From contig VUYV01000149.1 of assembly GCA_008711295.1 (NCBI GenBank), positions 806,001-870,000 of the forward strand: a stretch of DNA of 64,000 bases. Direction: 5' to 3'. This DNA is from Anarhynchus alexandrinus. Its lineage: Eukaryota > Chordata > Aves > Charadriiformes > Charadriidae. Both the position numbers and the translations under genes were made by a program. The notes beneath the pieces were generated by a model. That model made no database searches, was not told the DNA's origin, and was given only the letters and a program-made list of their open reading frames with translations. Shown in pieces: positions 1 through 12,640 of this stretch; the first letter of the stretch is position 1; every line of letters begins with the position of its first letter.

Positions 1-3000
1 CACTTTGATTCTCAAGGCCTAACGTGAAGTACATTGAAATCAGTGTAAGGGAAGGATTTCCTTTGGGCTGTAATCATGCAAGTATACAATCAAACTGCTC
101 CAAGGTTTGCTGTTAGCTACCTGAGAGAGAAGACACAGAAAAATATTTTTTTAAATGAATCCATAAGAGCATTGTGAAGGATGAACACAACTAACTTGAT
201 CCAGATAATTGCTCTATTTCCATGCTCCAGAAGAAACACAGAGCATTCCTTAGCACATGACCTGAACATGAAAACAATTTCCAGTAAAGCTGTCATTCAT
301 TCTGGCTTGCATTAGTTACAAAGGATACGTATTTACTGACCGGTGTTTAGTTGTCTTTTGTTTAATGGCTAAGAAGGAGTAGCTGTCCCTATAGTGCTGT
401 TCAAAACTCTGATATGCACATTCAGACATTAGGCATGGAAGTGGACATAACATGTAAACTATAATTTGATGCATCTTTTTCTTCAAGGATGGTGTAGTTT
501 ATTCTCTAGCATACAATTGCCTCTTCTTTTTTTTCTCTAGACATCTACTGAGAAATTGCTTCCAGATCTTGGGTATAAAAAGGAAAGGAAGGAAATCCAA
601 ATACATTGAATAAACAAGTATTTTGTGAGAACACTGGTGGATAAGAGAAATGAATGAGACGAAACATTTTGTGGCCATTTTTGTATTGGGAAAATAAGGA
701 CCAACATTATTTCACAGGCAAAGTATCTCCAGCTGGGCAAAACACTTGAGTATGTTCTTAATTTTAAGCACATGAATGGATCCATAGCCCTTCAATTACT
801 GTTCGTTATTACTATGTAAAATCCTGAGCTCCTTTCTCAGAGCTCTTCCTTCTTATTTCTTCTAATCAGGCCAAACTCCCAATAATTCCATAATACACTT
901 GAGGCGTTATGCAAGTTATTTATAGATGCTTTCAACAGAAATAACTTGGACATATCTAGCATGCAGAGACTACCAAGCAGTAGCAGCAGGGTACAAAGTT
1001 CCCTCTGCATCTTTTCTGTGGATTCACACTAGAAACTGGAGGGGCAAGTCGGGCAACTTAAAACCTCTTAAGTATCTTGTGTGCAGCTGACAGTAGCATG
1101 CTGATGAATAGAGTCAGCTTTGCTGGTCTCTGCCTGAATTGCAAATTCTATTTGCAAAATACAGCCTGGGTTGGAATGAAAAGAGAAGGTTCACCTACAT
1201 ATAATATCTTCAGAAGATGATGGATGTATTTAGCTAGAACAACCCACTATAAAAATAGATTTATGGTTCTTTTTTTTTTTGGCACAGAAACAATGAGATG
1301 TGGGAAGAGGAGAGGAGAGAGAGCCTGAGAAACTCTGCATCAGCTGCTCCCAGCTGAGCCCAGAGGCAGCCTGCAAACTTATATCCTCCCAAGTTCTCCA
1401 ACCAGGGGGTTATCTAAAAATGTTAGAAAACTTATTTGTTTTCATCTTAGGTTCCTAAGGAAATGCATCTTGCGAGGTTTTGACACTCATTTTCTCATTG
1501 TGCTCTCAGTAATCTTTGTACTTGGTAAAGCTCAAGCAGATACGATAGAGGAACAAAGGGCTTTAAGACATTTAATTCCTTTAAGGGTCTTGAAAATAAG
1601 TAGCCAAGGAGAGACGAGCCAACCTATTAAAGATGCTATATGTACAGAATTTAGTCTATTTTCTCACAGAGCAAAAAGCTGCACTGTCATGTTTTGACAT
1701 GAGGAAACTGACATGGAAGAAAGGTATTAAAAACTTCCAGTCGTGACAAACTCTTTAATCCTTTTGTAGTATCAAAGAAGCTAACCCTGAAACAAACTCT
1801 TTAGAAATCGCATTCCTAGAATCACTATCATCTTTGCAATAGATCTTTTGGTGTTAATTTACCACCAGTTTCAATCCATACAATAGTAGGAGAATGAGGA
1901 TATCTGTTCCACTGAATAACTTTTCCTTCTTATTCTGTACATTAATATATCACTTCTAAGAGGAAAAAAAAAAAAGAAGCTTCTCAACATCTCCAGTTCA
2001 GTTCTAATACACAAGGGATACATAAAAATGTTGACTGGGCAACAAAAGGTCTAGTTAGGTTCAAATGATTTTACACTTTTAAAAATTCCTTTGTCATTAA
2101 TGCAGTCATACCTAGCAATGAAATATGACTGTGGTTTTGCGTTTTCAAGCACTTTCGTTTTTCCCTAGCAGGGTCCTTGGGCAGTACCCGACTGAGGCTT
2201 TAGTTTGATTGCTAAATTTATAGTGTCAGAGTCATTGTGAACTGCATGCTCAGAACATATTTAGACAACCAAGTAAGTCAAAGTTCACGCATGAAGATGT
2301 TATAAAACGTGAAGAATGTCTGAAGTTGATATAAAGCACAGTGCAAATTTGAATTGAAACCCATTTGAATGTTAGAGTTCCTTTCATACTTCTGTCTCTG
2401 TCATAACTAAAGGAAGGTGATGGTAGACTTCTGTCTTCACTGTTTGTAATGCTGGTGCTTGTCCATTTGATTGCAAAAACTAGTAACATTTTAGAAAAAG
2501 ATGGAAAGACAGAAAGTGTTTTCAAGACATCACTAAAAAAAATGTTCTTTTTAGGCTGATTTCATTAAAAAATAGGCAAAGAAGGATCTAGGTTGCTAAC
2601 TTAAAAGCAAAACTTGAGCTCTTTCATAATAAAGGAATGTCTGGACCCTGGCTCTTTGTTTTGCTGCATGACTCCAGAGAAGACTACTGTTTATGATATT
2701 ACATTCTGCACAGATGGTCATCCAAAATGTATTGAAAATTTCTGATGTCATTTGGCTGCTGCTTGTGCATTCAAACTAGCTGTATGCATCACTGTAAGGT
2801 TGTCCATACTGGAGCTGAACAGTAATTTATCTAATTTAGTATCCTTCTGCTTGGGGCAAAGCAAAGTATAGGAAATTCCACAATAGACACCTACTGATGA
2901 GAATAGTAGAAAGCATTAATTATGAAATGAAAAGGATAATAACTAATGTTCTCCCATCATTAGCCTTTGCTTGTATGAATTGGGAATAATTACAAAAAAG

Positions 3001-6000
3001 GGTGGGAACAAGAACATAGACGGGCATGTATTGACATTGAGAGTTCAGTGCGACTACAGCTTCTGCACTATAAACGAGCCAGCTAGTCATTGCCTGTACC
3101 TACAACTTTGCTGTGAGAAAAACATCCTAAAGGAAATCTTTTCTTCTAATCTCCCATCCTTACATATGGCCAGATTAGCAGTCTGAGCTTCACGAATAAG
3201 GGTGAGCCCTGGGCCCCAGAGCTGATTGTCAGTATTATGCACTTGCTAGTTTTCTCCTGGGATTCCATCTGCTGTAAACAAGTGCTGCCATTCAAAAGGA
3301 GGCCCAGGTACAGACCATAGGAGCCTTCTTTCCAGAAACTACTCCAGTAGTCTGGATGCAGTCTGTACCCTGCTTGGAGTGTTTCATCTCAGACAATCCA
3401 ACACCCAAAAGTCTTTAGGCCACTGCAAGTCACCCAGTATGCCTGCAGCACTGATCTGTCAAACAGCATTTCACCAGGCAGCAGCACAGTAGTCCCCATT
3501 ATTTTAGTCCCTCTGAACTGAAAAGGAAAATCAAAAAAAGACTAATTTTTAGTTACTTTGCTGAGATATATTCCAAGAGAATGTGACCTAAGTAAGCGTG
3601 AGAAGGGAAGCTTGGTATGCGAGAAGGATGTTTTTGTTTCCTTAAGAAAGACTGGGATGTGAACTACTATTCACACAGCTGTACAGCAAGTGAACAGGAG
3701 TGATGGGACTGGGGCCCAGATCATCTGCTCTCTGAGCCACGGATCTATGCAGTGGAGTTGTAGTAGTCACATGTTTAAAGATGATCGTCATCATATGATG
3801 GGATAGATGCAGGCATAATCTTAGGATACCTAGCAAAGTCTATCATAGCGCTATAACATTGGGATTACCACAGCAGGCAGAATCACATATTTGTTGTCTG
3901 ATATGTAAGTGAGGCTGATGTGTCCCGATTGTGCCAGTCTTCTGCCTAAATGCTGTGCAGGTGCCTGCATTCTGGCTCTCTTGGACTTGTGTATGTCTGG
4001 CTTGGTGGGGTGCGTGTCATAAATCCAGCACATTGCACCTCTGTGTTTGTTTTGTGCAGAAGTAGACATTCTGTGAACTAAAGTAGGGAGTTGGTCTTTT
4101 TTGCATTTGGATGCAGAGGATGGATACATGAGGGGTTTAAACTGCCTTCTTTTCACCCAGCGCCCACTCAGGCAAATTATTTGTTTATCTATTAGTTTAA
4201 CTTTTAGTTCCTTACTTCTGTGAGCAATACACTAGTTAATAACTAGCAATACCTAGTTAAAAAAAAACAAAGGCACCTGAAATCAGGCCACTTAACTAGC
4301 AAACACTTGGTCCCATTGCGAGTCTGAGTTTTGTGCTACACTGTGTTCTGTCAGACCTGAGCTTGCATTCTATGCCTCGAGGGCAGTGGAGACTGAGCAT
4401 TAGTTGTAGCATTCGCTGACCTGACAACAGCTGACCCCGCAGTGACAATCACAAGCTCCTGCTAACTATGAGCAGCAAGTGACAGGCTGTGGCACTGATC
4501 CTGCAGTCCTCATTGCTTTGCTAGGAAGGCAGAGTTGGTCCCTGTGCTTTGCATTGCTATGCGTCTTGAAAGCATTAAAGAGGTGATGGAATCTCAAAGT
4601 AGCTTTTCTCTCTCATCTCCATAGGAAGACTCTCTTTTGTGTGCTCTCTACAAATTATCTGCATTTAAATATGAAATGTACTGGGTGCATTAAAAGAAAA
4701 TTCTTTAAAAGCCATGAAACAATTCATATCATATGCATACATGTGTAGGAGCACATAAACATGCCCAATCACATACGCATACGCTAAGAGCCCATTTTGC
4801 TTTCCAAATAATTTTTTTAACACAAAATCAAGCATACATTTTAGTCTCCACTGTAATTATAATCAACATCGTCTTCTAGGAAGATAAAAAGAGAAAAGTG
4901 GGAATCAGGAAAAGGGAAATGTTACAAGCCTTTTCATTAGGGTTTTATGTATTTAAAGAATTTACATTTTTAACCAGTGGCAAATTTATTTCATACTACA
5001 TAAGCTCTGAGGATCCTTTGGGATAAACAGCGTGAAAGCTGTCATTTTAGAACAATCATCTATTTTCTGTTTATTGAAAGTTTGCTTTTTTTTGCCACGG
5101 TGTTTTGCGCGTGGCTGGAAATATTTGTTCAAAATGATAATTCTCAAACAGCTTGTTCTGTTTGGAATTGATTTGTTAAAGAGAGCTCCTTCTGTTCTGA
5201 AAATAAAGGGAACCAGTGCCAGTTGATTTCTTTGGGCTGCAGGTTGCAACCTGGGAGATTGCCTGCCTTCCCCAAAATTAGGTGTAAGGTTCCGTAACAG
5301 TGTGACTACCAGCCATGTGCAAAACCAGAAAGGAAAACCTGCCATGATTTTCAGAATTTGAGGAGACAGAGCCTGAAATCTCTGTGTGTGGAGCTGTGGA
5401 GATCACAACTTCAATGTCTGTAACTCAGGTTTAAGGTCATGGATGGCCAGTCATTTTCCATGGGAACAAATTGATTCCCATGTGGAATTAGTGGATGGCC
5501 TCACTCAATTTCCCATCAAATACTTACCTCACTGCTACTGCACAGCCCATCTAGACTGGATCTTTGGGGCTTTTTGGTTTGGAATGCTCCAAACTGTACA
5601 ATCTAACATGAGCTTGTAGAGCGGCATATCAGCAATTTTTAATCCCTAGTGTTAGTTTTGGGTCAGGAGCATAGTAGCCACCCAGCAACCTCATTTGATA
5701 GGGTAGCACAAAGTAATGTGAGCTGAACTTTTACCCTTGGCCCATTTTGCTGAAGCTCTAGCAAGAGTCATCTTATCATTGCGACTCTCCTTGGATACTA
5801 CATCTAGTTTTCAAGTCCTGTCTGTGCGTATATTCAAGTACCTGCTGTCAGTTACAAGGGCTTAAAAATCCTGGTTGATGAGAGATGCACGTCATCAGAC
5901 TCTAACCTTCTGAAAAAAAGCAGCCTCCTGACTTCTGAAATGAGACTGCCTCTTATGTGAACAGTCACTAGAAGATGCAGAAGTATGGATGTCCTAAAGC

Positions 6001-8806
6001 TTTGCTCAAGCACAAATTAAGGCACAGCGCTAGGATCTACTTCGCATCTTGCTGGTTATTTGCAGTTCTATAACTTATCTGTCTTTGAGTCCCATTGATC
6101 TTTATTGTGTTGACTCTGGGAGCTGAGAGCACCAGGATTTTTGTCCATGTTTTGCATTTTAATATTAATAGCAGAAAAATATTTATTGCCTCAACAACTA
6201 TGACTTTTCTATTCAGTCTAGCAGAAACAAAGAGGAATAAAGTCCCCTCCTCAACTCAGTGATGGCTTTTCAATAGGGTACTCATATCTTTGAGATGGCA
6301 CTGCATTAGGGCTGGGGCAGGATGGAACGTGAATTTGCCACTTTTTAGCCCAAGAATAATATTCTGATTTCTTAAAGACATAAATTATTTCTGTCCTTGC
6401 CTTCAGTCTAGATTTAAGGTAAACCCACTTGCAATTCCTAGGTCTTACGCTCATTGTAAAACTGTTGTCACTGTGTAGCAGTATTGATAAAAAAAATTAT
6501 CATTGAGTTTGTGTCCTTGCAGCAATCACCTTAACCCGAAATGCTTACTAATGCGTAGCCCCTCCTCCTCCAAATAAGTGTATTGTTTGCTGTCCAATTA
6601 GCTTGACTTCTTGTTTTTGATTTTTGGATACTGTGAGTTGCAATAATTCTTTAACAGTTTTCTATTTAACTAGTAAATGTAGAACACAACTATTATGCGT
6701 AGTGGTTGTTGATATAGACTTTCTACAAGTCACCAGCAGAGACTGGATGTAAGTGTTCTTGCTCTGTGAACTCAGAAGTCACACCCAGCAATACCTTCAT
6801 TGCAAATAGTGACTTTCGTGTAGATTTAAGAGGATCAATAAGATCTCCAGATGCTGTTTGTTTGAAACCTGTGATTCTTTTTATGGACCCATTGCTATGT
6901 GTTGCTCCCAAATGCCTTAAGAGAGCTGACAAAATAGTTAGATGTTTTGGAAAGCAGTGACTTTCACACCAGTAAAAGCATTAATCAAATTCTGAGGTAA
7001 GAAAACAAGGTTAATAGTGTCTTTCATTATTACAAAGCATCATTGGGAACCAAAATATCAATGCAAAAATCAGTAGCAGGCTGATCCCAGCAGGCTTAGA
7101 GCTGTTGCTAGGCAACCCTTCACATTAGCTTTAAGGCTCTTGTACTGTGATATGCTTGGGATAGAAATCAGAGTTGCTGCTTTCTTTAGAAAAAATAGTA
7201 ATGAACACGTTTGGTGTTCTGTGGGAGAGGGGTAAGGAGATGGATCTAATATGTACTGCAGCTAAATACAAGGTTTGGAAAGAAACACAACTATCTCTAT
7301 GTTCAGATAGTATCATTTTACAGAAGAGTTGGTGTGTAGCCCTTGATGTGTCCTCATCTGAATAGTATTGAAACCAAGACAACTTTGCTGCTTTCAAAAA
7401 TAAATGTTTCAAAAGTTACTCCCATGGAGGGAAATTATTAGTCACTATGCTCTTCTTACCAACAGACTGATGTACAAATAGAAACTGTAGATGCTATATC
7501 CTTGTAGCTAGATGCTCCTTCATAAGGACGTTATTCCAAACAGTCATTGCTAGGTGACAGCAAAACTGTGATTTAGCTCTGGATTGTAGCAACTTGTACT
7601 AGTCTTATGAAGTGTATACTGTAGGCAAATTAATGACTGCAGCCTACCTTCCACTTACACAACAGTAACATACTGCTCTCAACATTTAATGGAACTATGG
7701 AACGCTGAAGTTGAAGCTAAGTTAATTAACGGCCCTTTTCCTTCATCTTTTCAATATCTCATATTTTCTTTTGTTACAACTCATTTACAGTGTACTCTTA
7801 ACTGAGTTTTAGAGCTGAGGGTGTATTACATTGCAACTGTTAGTCCCATAAAAATGTGATTCTCACCTAGTTAGAAAAGCTCTGCGAACCGTTGTCTTGG
7901 AACAGTAATAAAATAGGGTTCCTGCTCCAATATACAGAAAAGATTGTATGTCAGCCTTTGGATACGCATGATTAAACTTTGGATCCATGGGCAAGCCAGA
8001 AGATTCGAGTCATAGGTGACAAGTAACAGCACATGGGAATACTTAAGATATTCTCCTCTTCATCCTTTTAACCCCAAGTCTTTAAATTCAACACTATTTG
8101 CTACACAGAAAAACTTTAATTGGAAAACATGAAGAATTTTGCAAATGAGATTGAAAATCATTGCTTCAGTGAAGAGGCCCAAGCTACTTGTGCACTCTCT
8201 TCCTCTGCAGACAGCACCTTCCACATTGGCTTCTTCTGTTGCTGGAACAATGAACATTTTGTTCCCTACTTGGCAATTGATGAATTGAAAATGATCACAG
8301 GAGGCTGTTATAATATCAGATGTTCCTTCTCAAATGAAACAGGACAATACACATCACCAACCTAAGAAACAATTTGGGAGCTATCTTTTACTTAATTTTA
8401 TACTTTTTAAGGAAAGCATGATCAAAGGAGCATCTATATTTCTATTTGCGTTATGAATAGTGCTTTGGAATTAGGGCTGGTGAGTCTTTGGAATTGCTTT
8501 GCCAGGAGGCTGTGACACAGGTCCACCTTGCTCCTAAGGGTCTTTAATGAGATTGCCACCATGCCATTTGCTGCAACGATCTTTACATGTGAACAGAGGA
8601 TTGCTCCTAACTGAAGCAGATCTGTCCGTTGAATGCTGGAGATCTTTTGTTGTAGTGAACTTTCAGTTACTAGAATCATATGTTAGAATTGAAGCTCTAA
8701 GTTGGTTACAAAAGCCTGCAGTCATCCCATCTTCTGTAACCTTAAAGTCCTCATTCCATTTCCTTTAAAAAAAGAATAAATTAGAATCCTTCCAAGGGCC
8801 ATAAAA

Positions 8807-8824
8807 CTGTGGTTCAAACCACAG
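8807..8824. promoter_or_regulatory. Perfect inverted repeat of RUNX-type motifs
   Basis: CTGTGGTT, a 2-base spacer and AACCACAG form an exact palindrome. TGTGGTT and AACCACA are the core recognised by RUNX-family transcription factors, here as two facing copies. An 18-base palindrome can arise by chance in 64 kb, and nothing nearby shows a promoter. Confidence 0.25.
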
Positions 8825-11766
8825 AAAACCATGAGTCTCAGTCTGTTAATGGAGCAGATATAGCTATGTGTCAATGTCATGAACCTGATTCTTCTCTTAC
8901 ACAGCTAAATTTCTGTGATTTCTGCTCTTGCTTTGTCACTTATCCATTTGTCAGTGGATTTCTGTTAGCTGATTTATGCTGCTCTTCCCAACCCATCACA
9001 TTTCAAAATAGAGTATAGCTGTAAGGCTTCATAAGGACAGCCATGAAATATTTCTGTACAAGACAGGAACATTGTTAGGTAGCATGATTTCATGTTCGTT
9101 TCCTGACCTTCATCGCTTTTCTTCCTGGCTTTAATTGCACTAGATAAAATCCCCTAGTCGCACATGGAGGCCCAGCTACGCCCTTGGCATTCCCCGTACA
9201 CGGCTCTGCTGCTAACAGGGGAGTGACACTGCTGTTGACAGCTTTGCCCTGTAGGATTTTTTTTCTGTGGACTATATTTGTACATGCTAGTCTGTAAGCC
9301 ATGAGAATTATTTACAACATGAAATTCTCCTTGACTTCCTCACGTAACAGAAAAATTAGCAGAAGTCTCAGTTCAGTAATTTGAAATAAAGACCAAGTAT
9401 CCCATACCATGCTTTAAAAAGGCTCAGGCAGGCAGACTCAAACAACAAATTGTTTCTCTCTCTCAGACATGCATGCAGCATTGCATTCTGTATTTTTATA
9501 CACAGCACAGCATACTGTCATGAGAGATGAGTGGTGTTGGCTCAAGTAATTCTGCAGGCCAGTGTGATGTACTGTAAAACATACCATGGCAAATGCTAGT
9601 GACACTCTTCTCAAAGGAAGAGGTTCAGCGACACTGTGCTATTCAAATGGGACTGGGATACTCTGGATATCAGATCTTGGATGAGGCGAGATATGGGGAA
9701 TCCTGTGTGTGAAATGAAAACAAAGACTCCCACATATCCTCACATATCTGAAGATATTGGAAGAAGCCTTAAGTAAAACACAACTGGCCTATACTAAAAA
9801 CCTTGCTAGATTTTCATATGAGTAAACCTGTTGGTCAGAGCAACTTGTAGCTTTTAAGTTGGAAGAAGTTCTTTGAGCATCCCTGCTTACTGGAAGGGAT
9901 GTGACTGGGAATGGGGTGTGCCCTGACGTATTGTGAGCATTAAGATAACATGAGGTAGCTGGAGTTGCTGTAATCAACACTGCTGGTCTGCCCAGAGACC
10001 ACCTCCCATTTCTTCAGCATAGCTGAGCACAGTATAATGTCATATCCAGAGAGTACTCTCCTCTCCAGGTTTTATGAAGACTGGTTATGAAAAGATTTTG
10101 ATGTGGCGATCCCATGGCCAGGAGCTGAACTCAGCCATGAGTAGCCGTGTAACCATGCAGCTACAACACAGAATTTTGTATTTTTTTCCCCCTGGTGCTT
10201 GAAACTACCCTGGAGCAGAAGCAGGATAACTGATACTGCCTCTCACTGATTGATTCCAGTCAAGGTTTTAGCATCATATGAACAGAGTGAAAATCAACTA
10301 AATCAAATTTGTCTCAATGTATGACTAGGGGCAGATGAGTTTAATGGGATAGAGTTTATTTTTAGGCTACCTTCACACACTGCATGGACAATTTTCTCTT
10401 CTCACTCCTACATAGTATTTCTAATTTCTTCCTACCAAGTTGTGAAGTCTCTTTGTTCTGCACATTCACTCATGTCCTACGCTAAAGTACAGGCAGATCC
10501 TACTGTATACCTTCATTTGGATTGTAAAACTACAGAGTAGAGCCCCTTTCTCTGTAAGCAGCTGTGCCAGTACCCCCCCCTCCTCCAAAAGAGGCCATAC
10601 ACACCAGTCTGCTTTATCACTTCAGTATTTCCCACACAGAAGTACTTCAGGTTAGGTGAAAATACAAAGATGGCAGGCAGATGCATGGGAAATTGGAATA
10701 CTATGATTTGCCAGACACACAGAGCACTTTTCCAAAAGATTCCTTCTATCATTGGGGTTGCTTCTGGAAGTAGGGTGAACAGACTAAGCTGGAAAGAATA
10801 AAATGAGGAATTAAAGTGACAAAGTAGTAAAAGGAAAAGGAATATATTAAAGGAAAAGCTGACTTGTTTAAAATTGAAGATTCAATCGATCTTATCCATT
10901 ATCTATACAATATATGCAACGTATGGAATTTGCCAGGCCAAATCTTGAGGTCTGGTCTCTCGCTTTTCTCTGGTAAACTGAGAGAGGGTGAGACTACTGT
11001 ATTAATTACTGAGCATAATATATGCAGCACCTAGCAAGAGAGAATTGCCTCCAATTATCAGATAGTAACTGAAAATGTTCCTGTATCTCCAAGTATTTCC
11101 CACAATATTAAAAAGAAAAATAAATTGATGAATAATAAATCCTTTCCCTGCTTTTTCTGTTACTGTCCAGAGGCAGTTTAGTTCAACTCTGCCCTGTTTT
11201 ATTCTCTGTGAAGTGCAAAAGGCTGGTAACATTGCCATCAACATTTGCCAGTCTCTGTGCTTAGTTGACCAGCAATTAAAAGAAGATCAAGCCAAGCTTC
11301 TTCACGCTGCAACAAAATCCACAGTGCATTAGCATTCTGACTGCAAAATTTTAGAGAAAAGGTTAATATAAAACTCACAGTTGAGATAGCAAAGAATATT
11401 AGAGGTGACATGTTGGCCATGAGCTCTGCTTTGGGCTCTGGGGAAAAAAAATAGAACAAGGTTAGTTCTAACCTTGAAATTAACCTTTTTCTATTTTTTT
11501 CTTCAGCCGGAAGAGGACCTACAGGCCAAGATGTCGCCTCTAATTTTTTGTGTGTATTTCAAACATACTTTGACCCCATTTTTATGGTTTAGTCTTTGGA
11601 GTTATCCAATATAAAGTGGCTGCTGTGCTTATTAGTCTGTTTTACTGGGACTAGAGGAAAGATTAAATATTATTTGCAGGCTGCTTTAGAATTCTTGCTT
11701 TGTTTCAGCTGAACCTAATGCAGTTGTCTAGTATTCACCATGCTGTTTTTTCCTGTGGCCCTGCTA

Positions 11767-11781
11767 TTTTTTTTTTTTTTT
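11767..11781. repeat. T15 homopolymer
   Basis: An uninterrupted 15-base T run. Nothing recognisable flanks it. Confidence 0.9.
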
Positions 11782-12138
11782 GGCTATTTGTTCCTTGTCA
11801 TTTGCAGTAATCTGATTTCATTTGTTCAGCTCTTGGCATAGTATCCTAATATAGTCAGCTGCTGCAATGAATATGTGGAATTTCTGCAATCTGACTAAAT
11901 ATCAATAGACTATTGAACTTTTATATTATGCGTACTTGTAATCAAGTCAACTGCTTGAGAATTTGCACATCTATGCATTTAGATGTGGAAAAAATAGTCT
12001 GTGTTCATGTAATTAATGTCTATATCATAATACTTATGCACAAAAGGGCCAAATTAAGGTTTTGCAGGCAAGTTTCATTCCAGCACTTCCTCTTTGTTTA
12101 GTGCTTGACTTTGCAACCTGAAAAAGATTTGTAATGTC

Positions 12139-12153
12139 TTTTTTTTTTTTTTT
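12139..12153. repeat. T15 homopolymer
   Basis: A 15-base T run followed by CCATAATATTCACAG. Together these resemble a polypyrimidine tract and splice acceptor; see the exon-like segment starting at 12169. Confidence 0.9.
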
Positions 12154-12168
12154 CCATAATATTCACAG

Positions 12169-12434
12169 TAAACTGAGACGCAGAATTGTCTGTGGTCACA
12201 GTTCCTAGTTGGTGAGGTATTATTCATTAATAAGGCACACAAATATTAAAGGTGGAGTAAGGGAGGGGAAGCCACTGAGCTTTCTCAGCACGAGCTTTGT
12301 ATAAGGATATGAACTGTGAGGAGGCAACATCAGGGGCCAGAGGGAGAGGAGAAGGGGAGCACGAGGAGGCATAAAGAGTCTCGGATTAGAACAAAGTGGG
12401 GACTGAGGAAGCATAAGTCTGGATAGAGAGACAG
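12169..12434 (+). other. Exon-like segment, weaker candidate (266 bp)
   Basis: The T15 tract plus CCATAATATTCACAG forms an acceptor, and GAGACAG|GTAAGG forms a donor. The right half is purine-rich (GAGGAGAAGGGG-type words), as exonic enhancers often are. Stops interrupt every frame. The A-free T run at the acceptor may be mere homopolymer, so this is weaker than the other three exon-like segments. Confidence 0.15.
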
Positions 12435-12554
12435 GTAAGGGGAAACAGAAGACACTGAGGTCAGCCCCGGCCCAAAAAGTTACCTAGGTTTGTCATATTC
12501 AGCTTCAAGCTCTGATATTGCTCTGCTGTGTTACATTCCATGCTTGTTCTTCAT

Positions 12555-12640
12555 CTGATTTTAACTGTGAACCACTGAGGACAAGGACTGTTCCAGGCTG
12601 TGCATTTGGTGCCTTGGAACCCCAATATAAAATCATGTCT
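12555..12640 (+). mobile_element. Possible ancient L3/CR1-type 3' end
   Basis: The string CTGAGGACAAGGACTGTT, then CTGTGCATTTGGTGCCTTGG, then AACCCCAAT lies in the same order as the 3' end of old amniote CR1/L3-like LINEs (a gagggcagggactgt motif, then a tgtacagtgcctagcacaatgggg motif, then a ccccaat motif). It is heavily diverged, and I cannot assign a subfamily. Confidence 0.35.

Larger units (their letters stand above)
1..12138. other. Non-coding, AT-rich unique sequence
   Basis: No gene is supported. Open frames reach only about 120 codons, lack homology and often begin at non-ATG codons. A purine-rich tract lies at about 1300-1330 after a T-run/CACAG acceptor-like site with no matching donor. 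There is an 8-bp inverted repeat CATGGGAA/TTCCCATG at 5459-5482 and a 15-bp palindrome CTAGTTA-A-TAACTAG at 4232-4246. No mobile element was recognised. Confidence 0.75.

Noticed and set aside
1470..1697. 75-codon frame with a hydrophobic, signal-peptide-like start
   Set aside because: It begins at TTG. The nearest ATG (1463) is in another frame and stops after six codons. There is no homology and no promoter or splice support.
5519..5534. Minus-strand GAG|GTAAGT donor-like site
   Set aside because: No acceptor with a pyrimidine tract is found within a plausible exon length on that strand.
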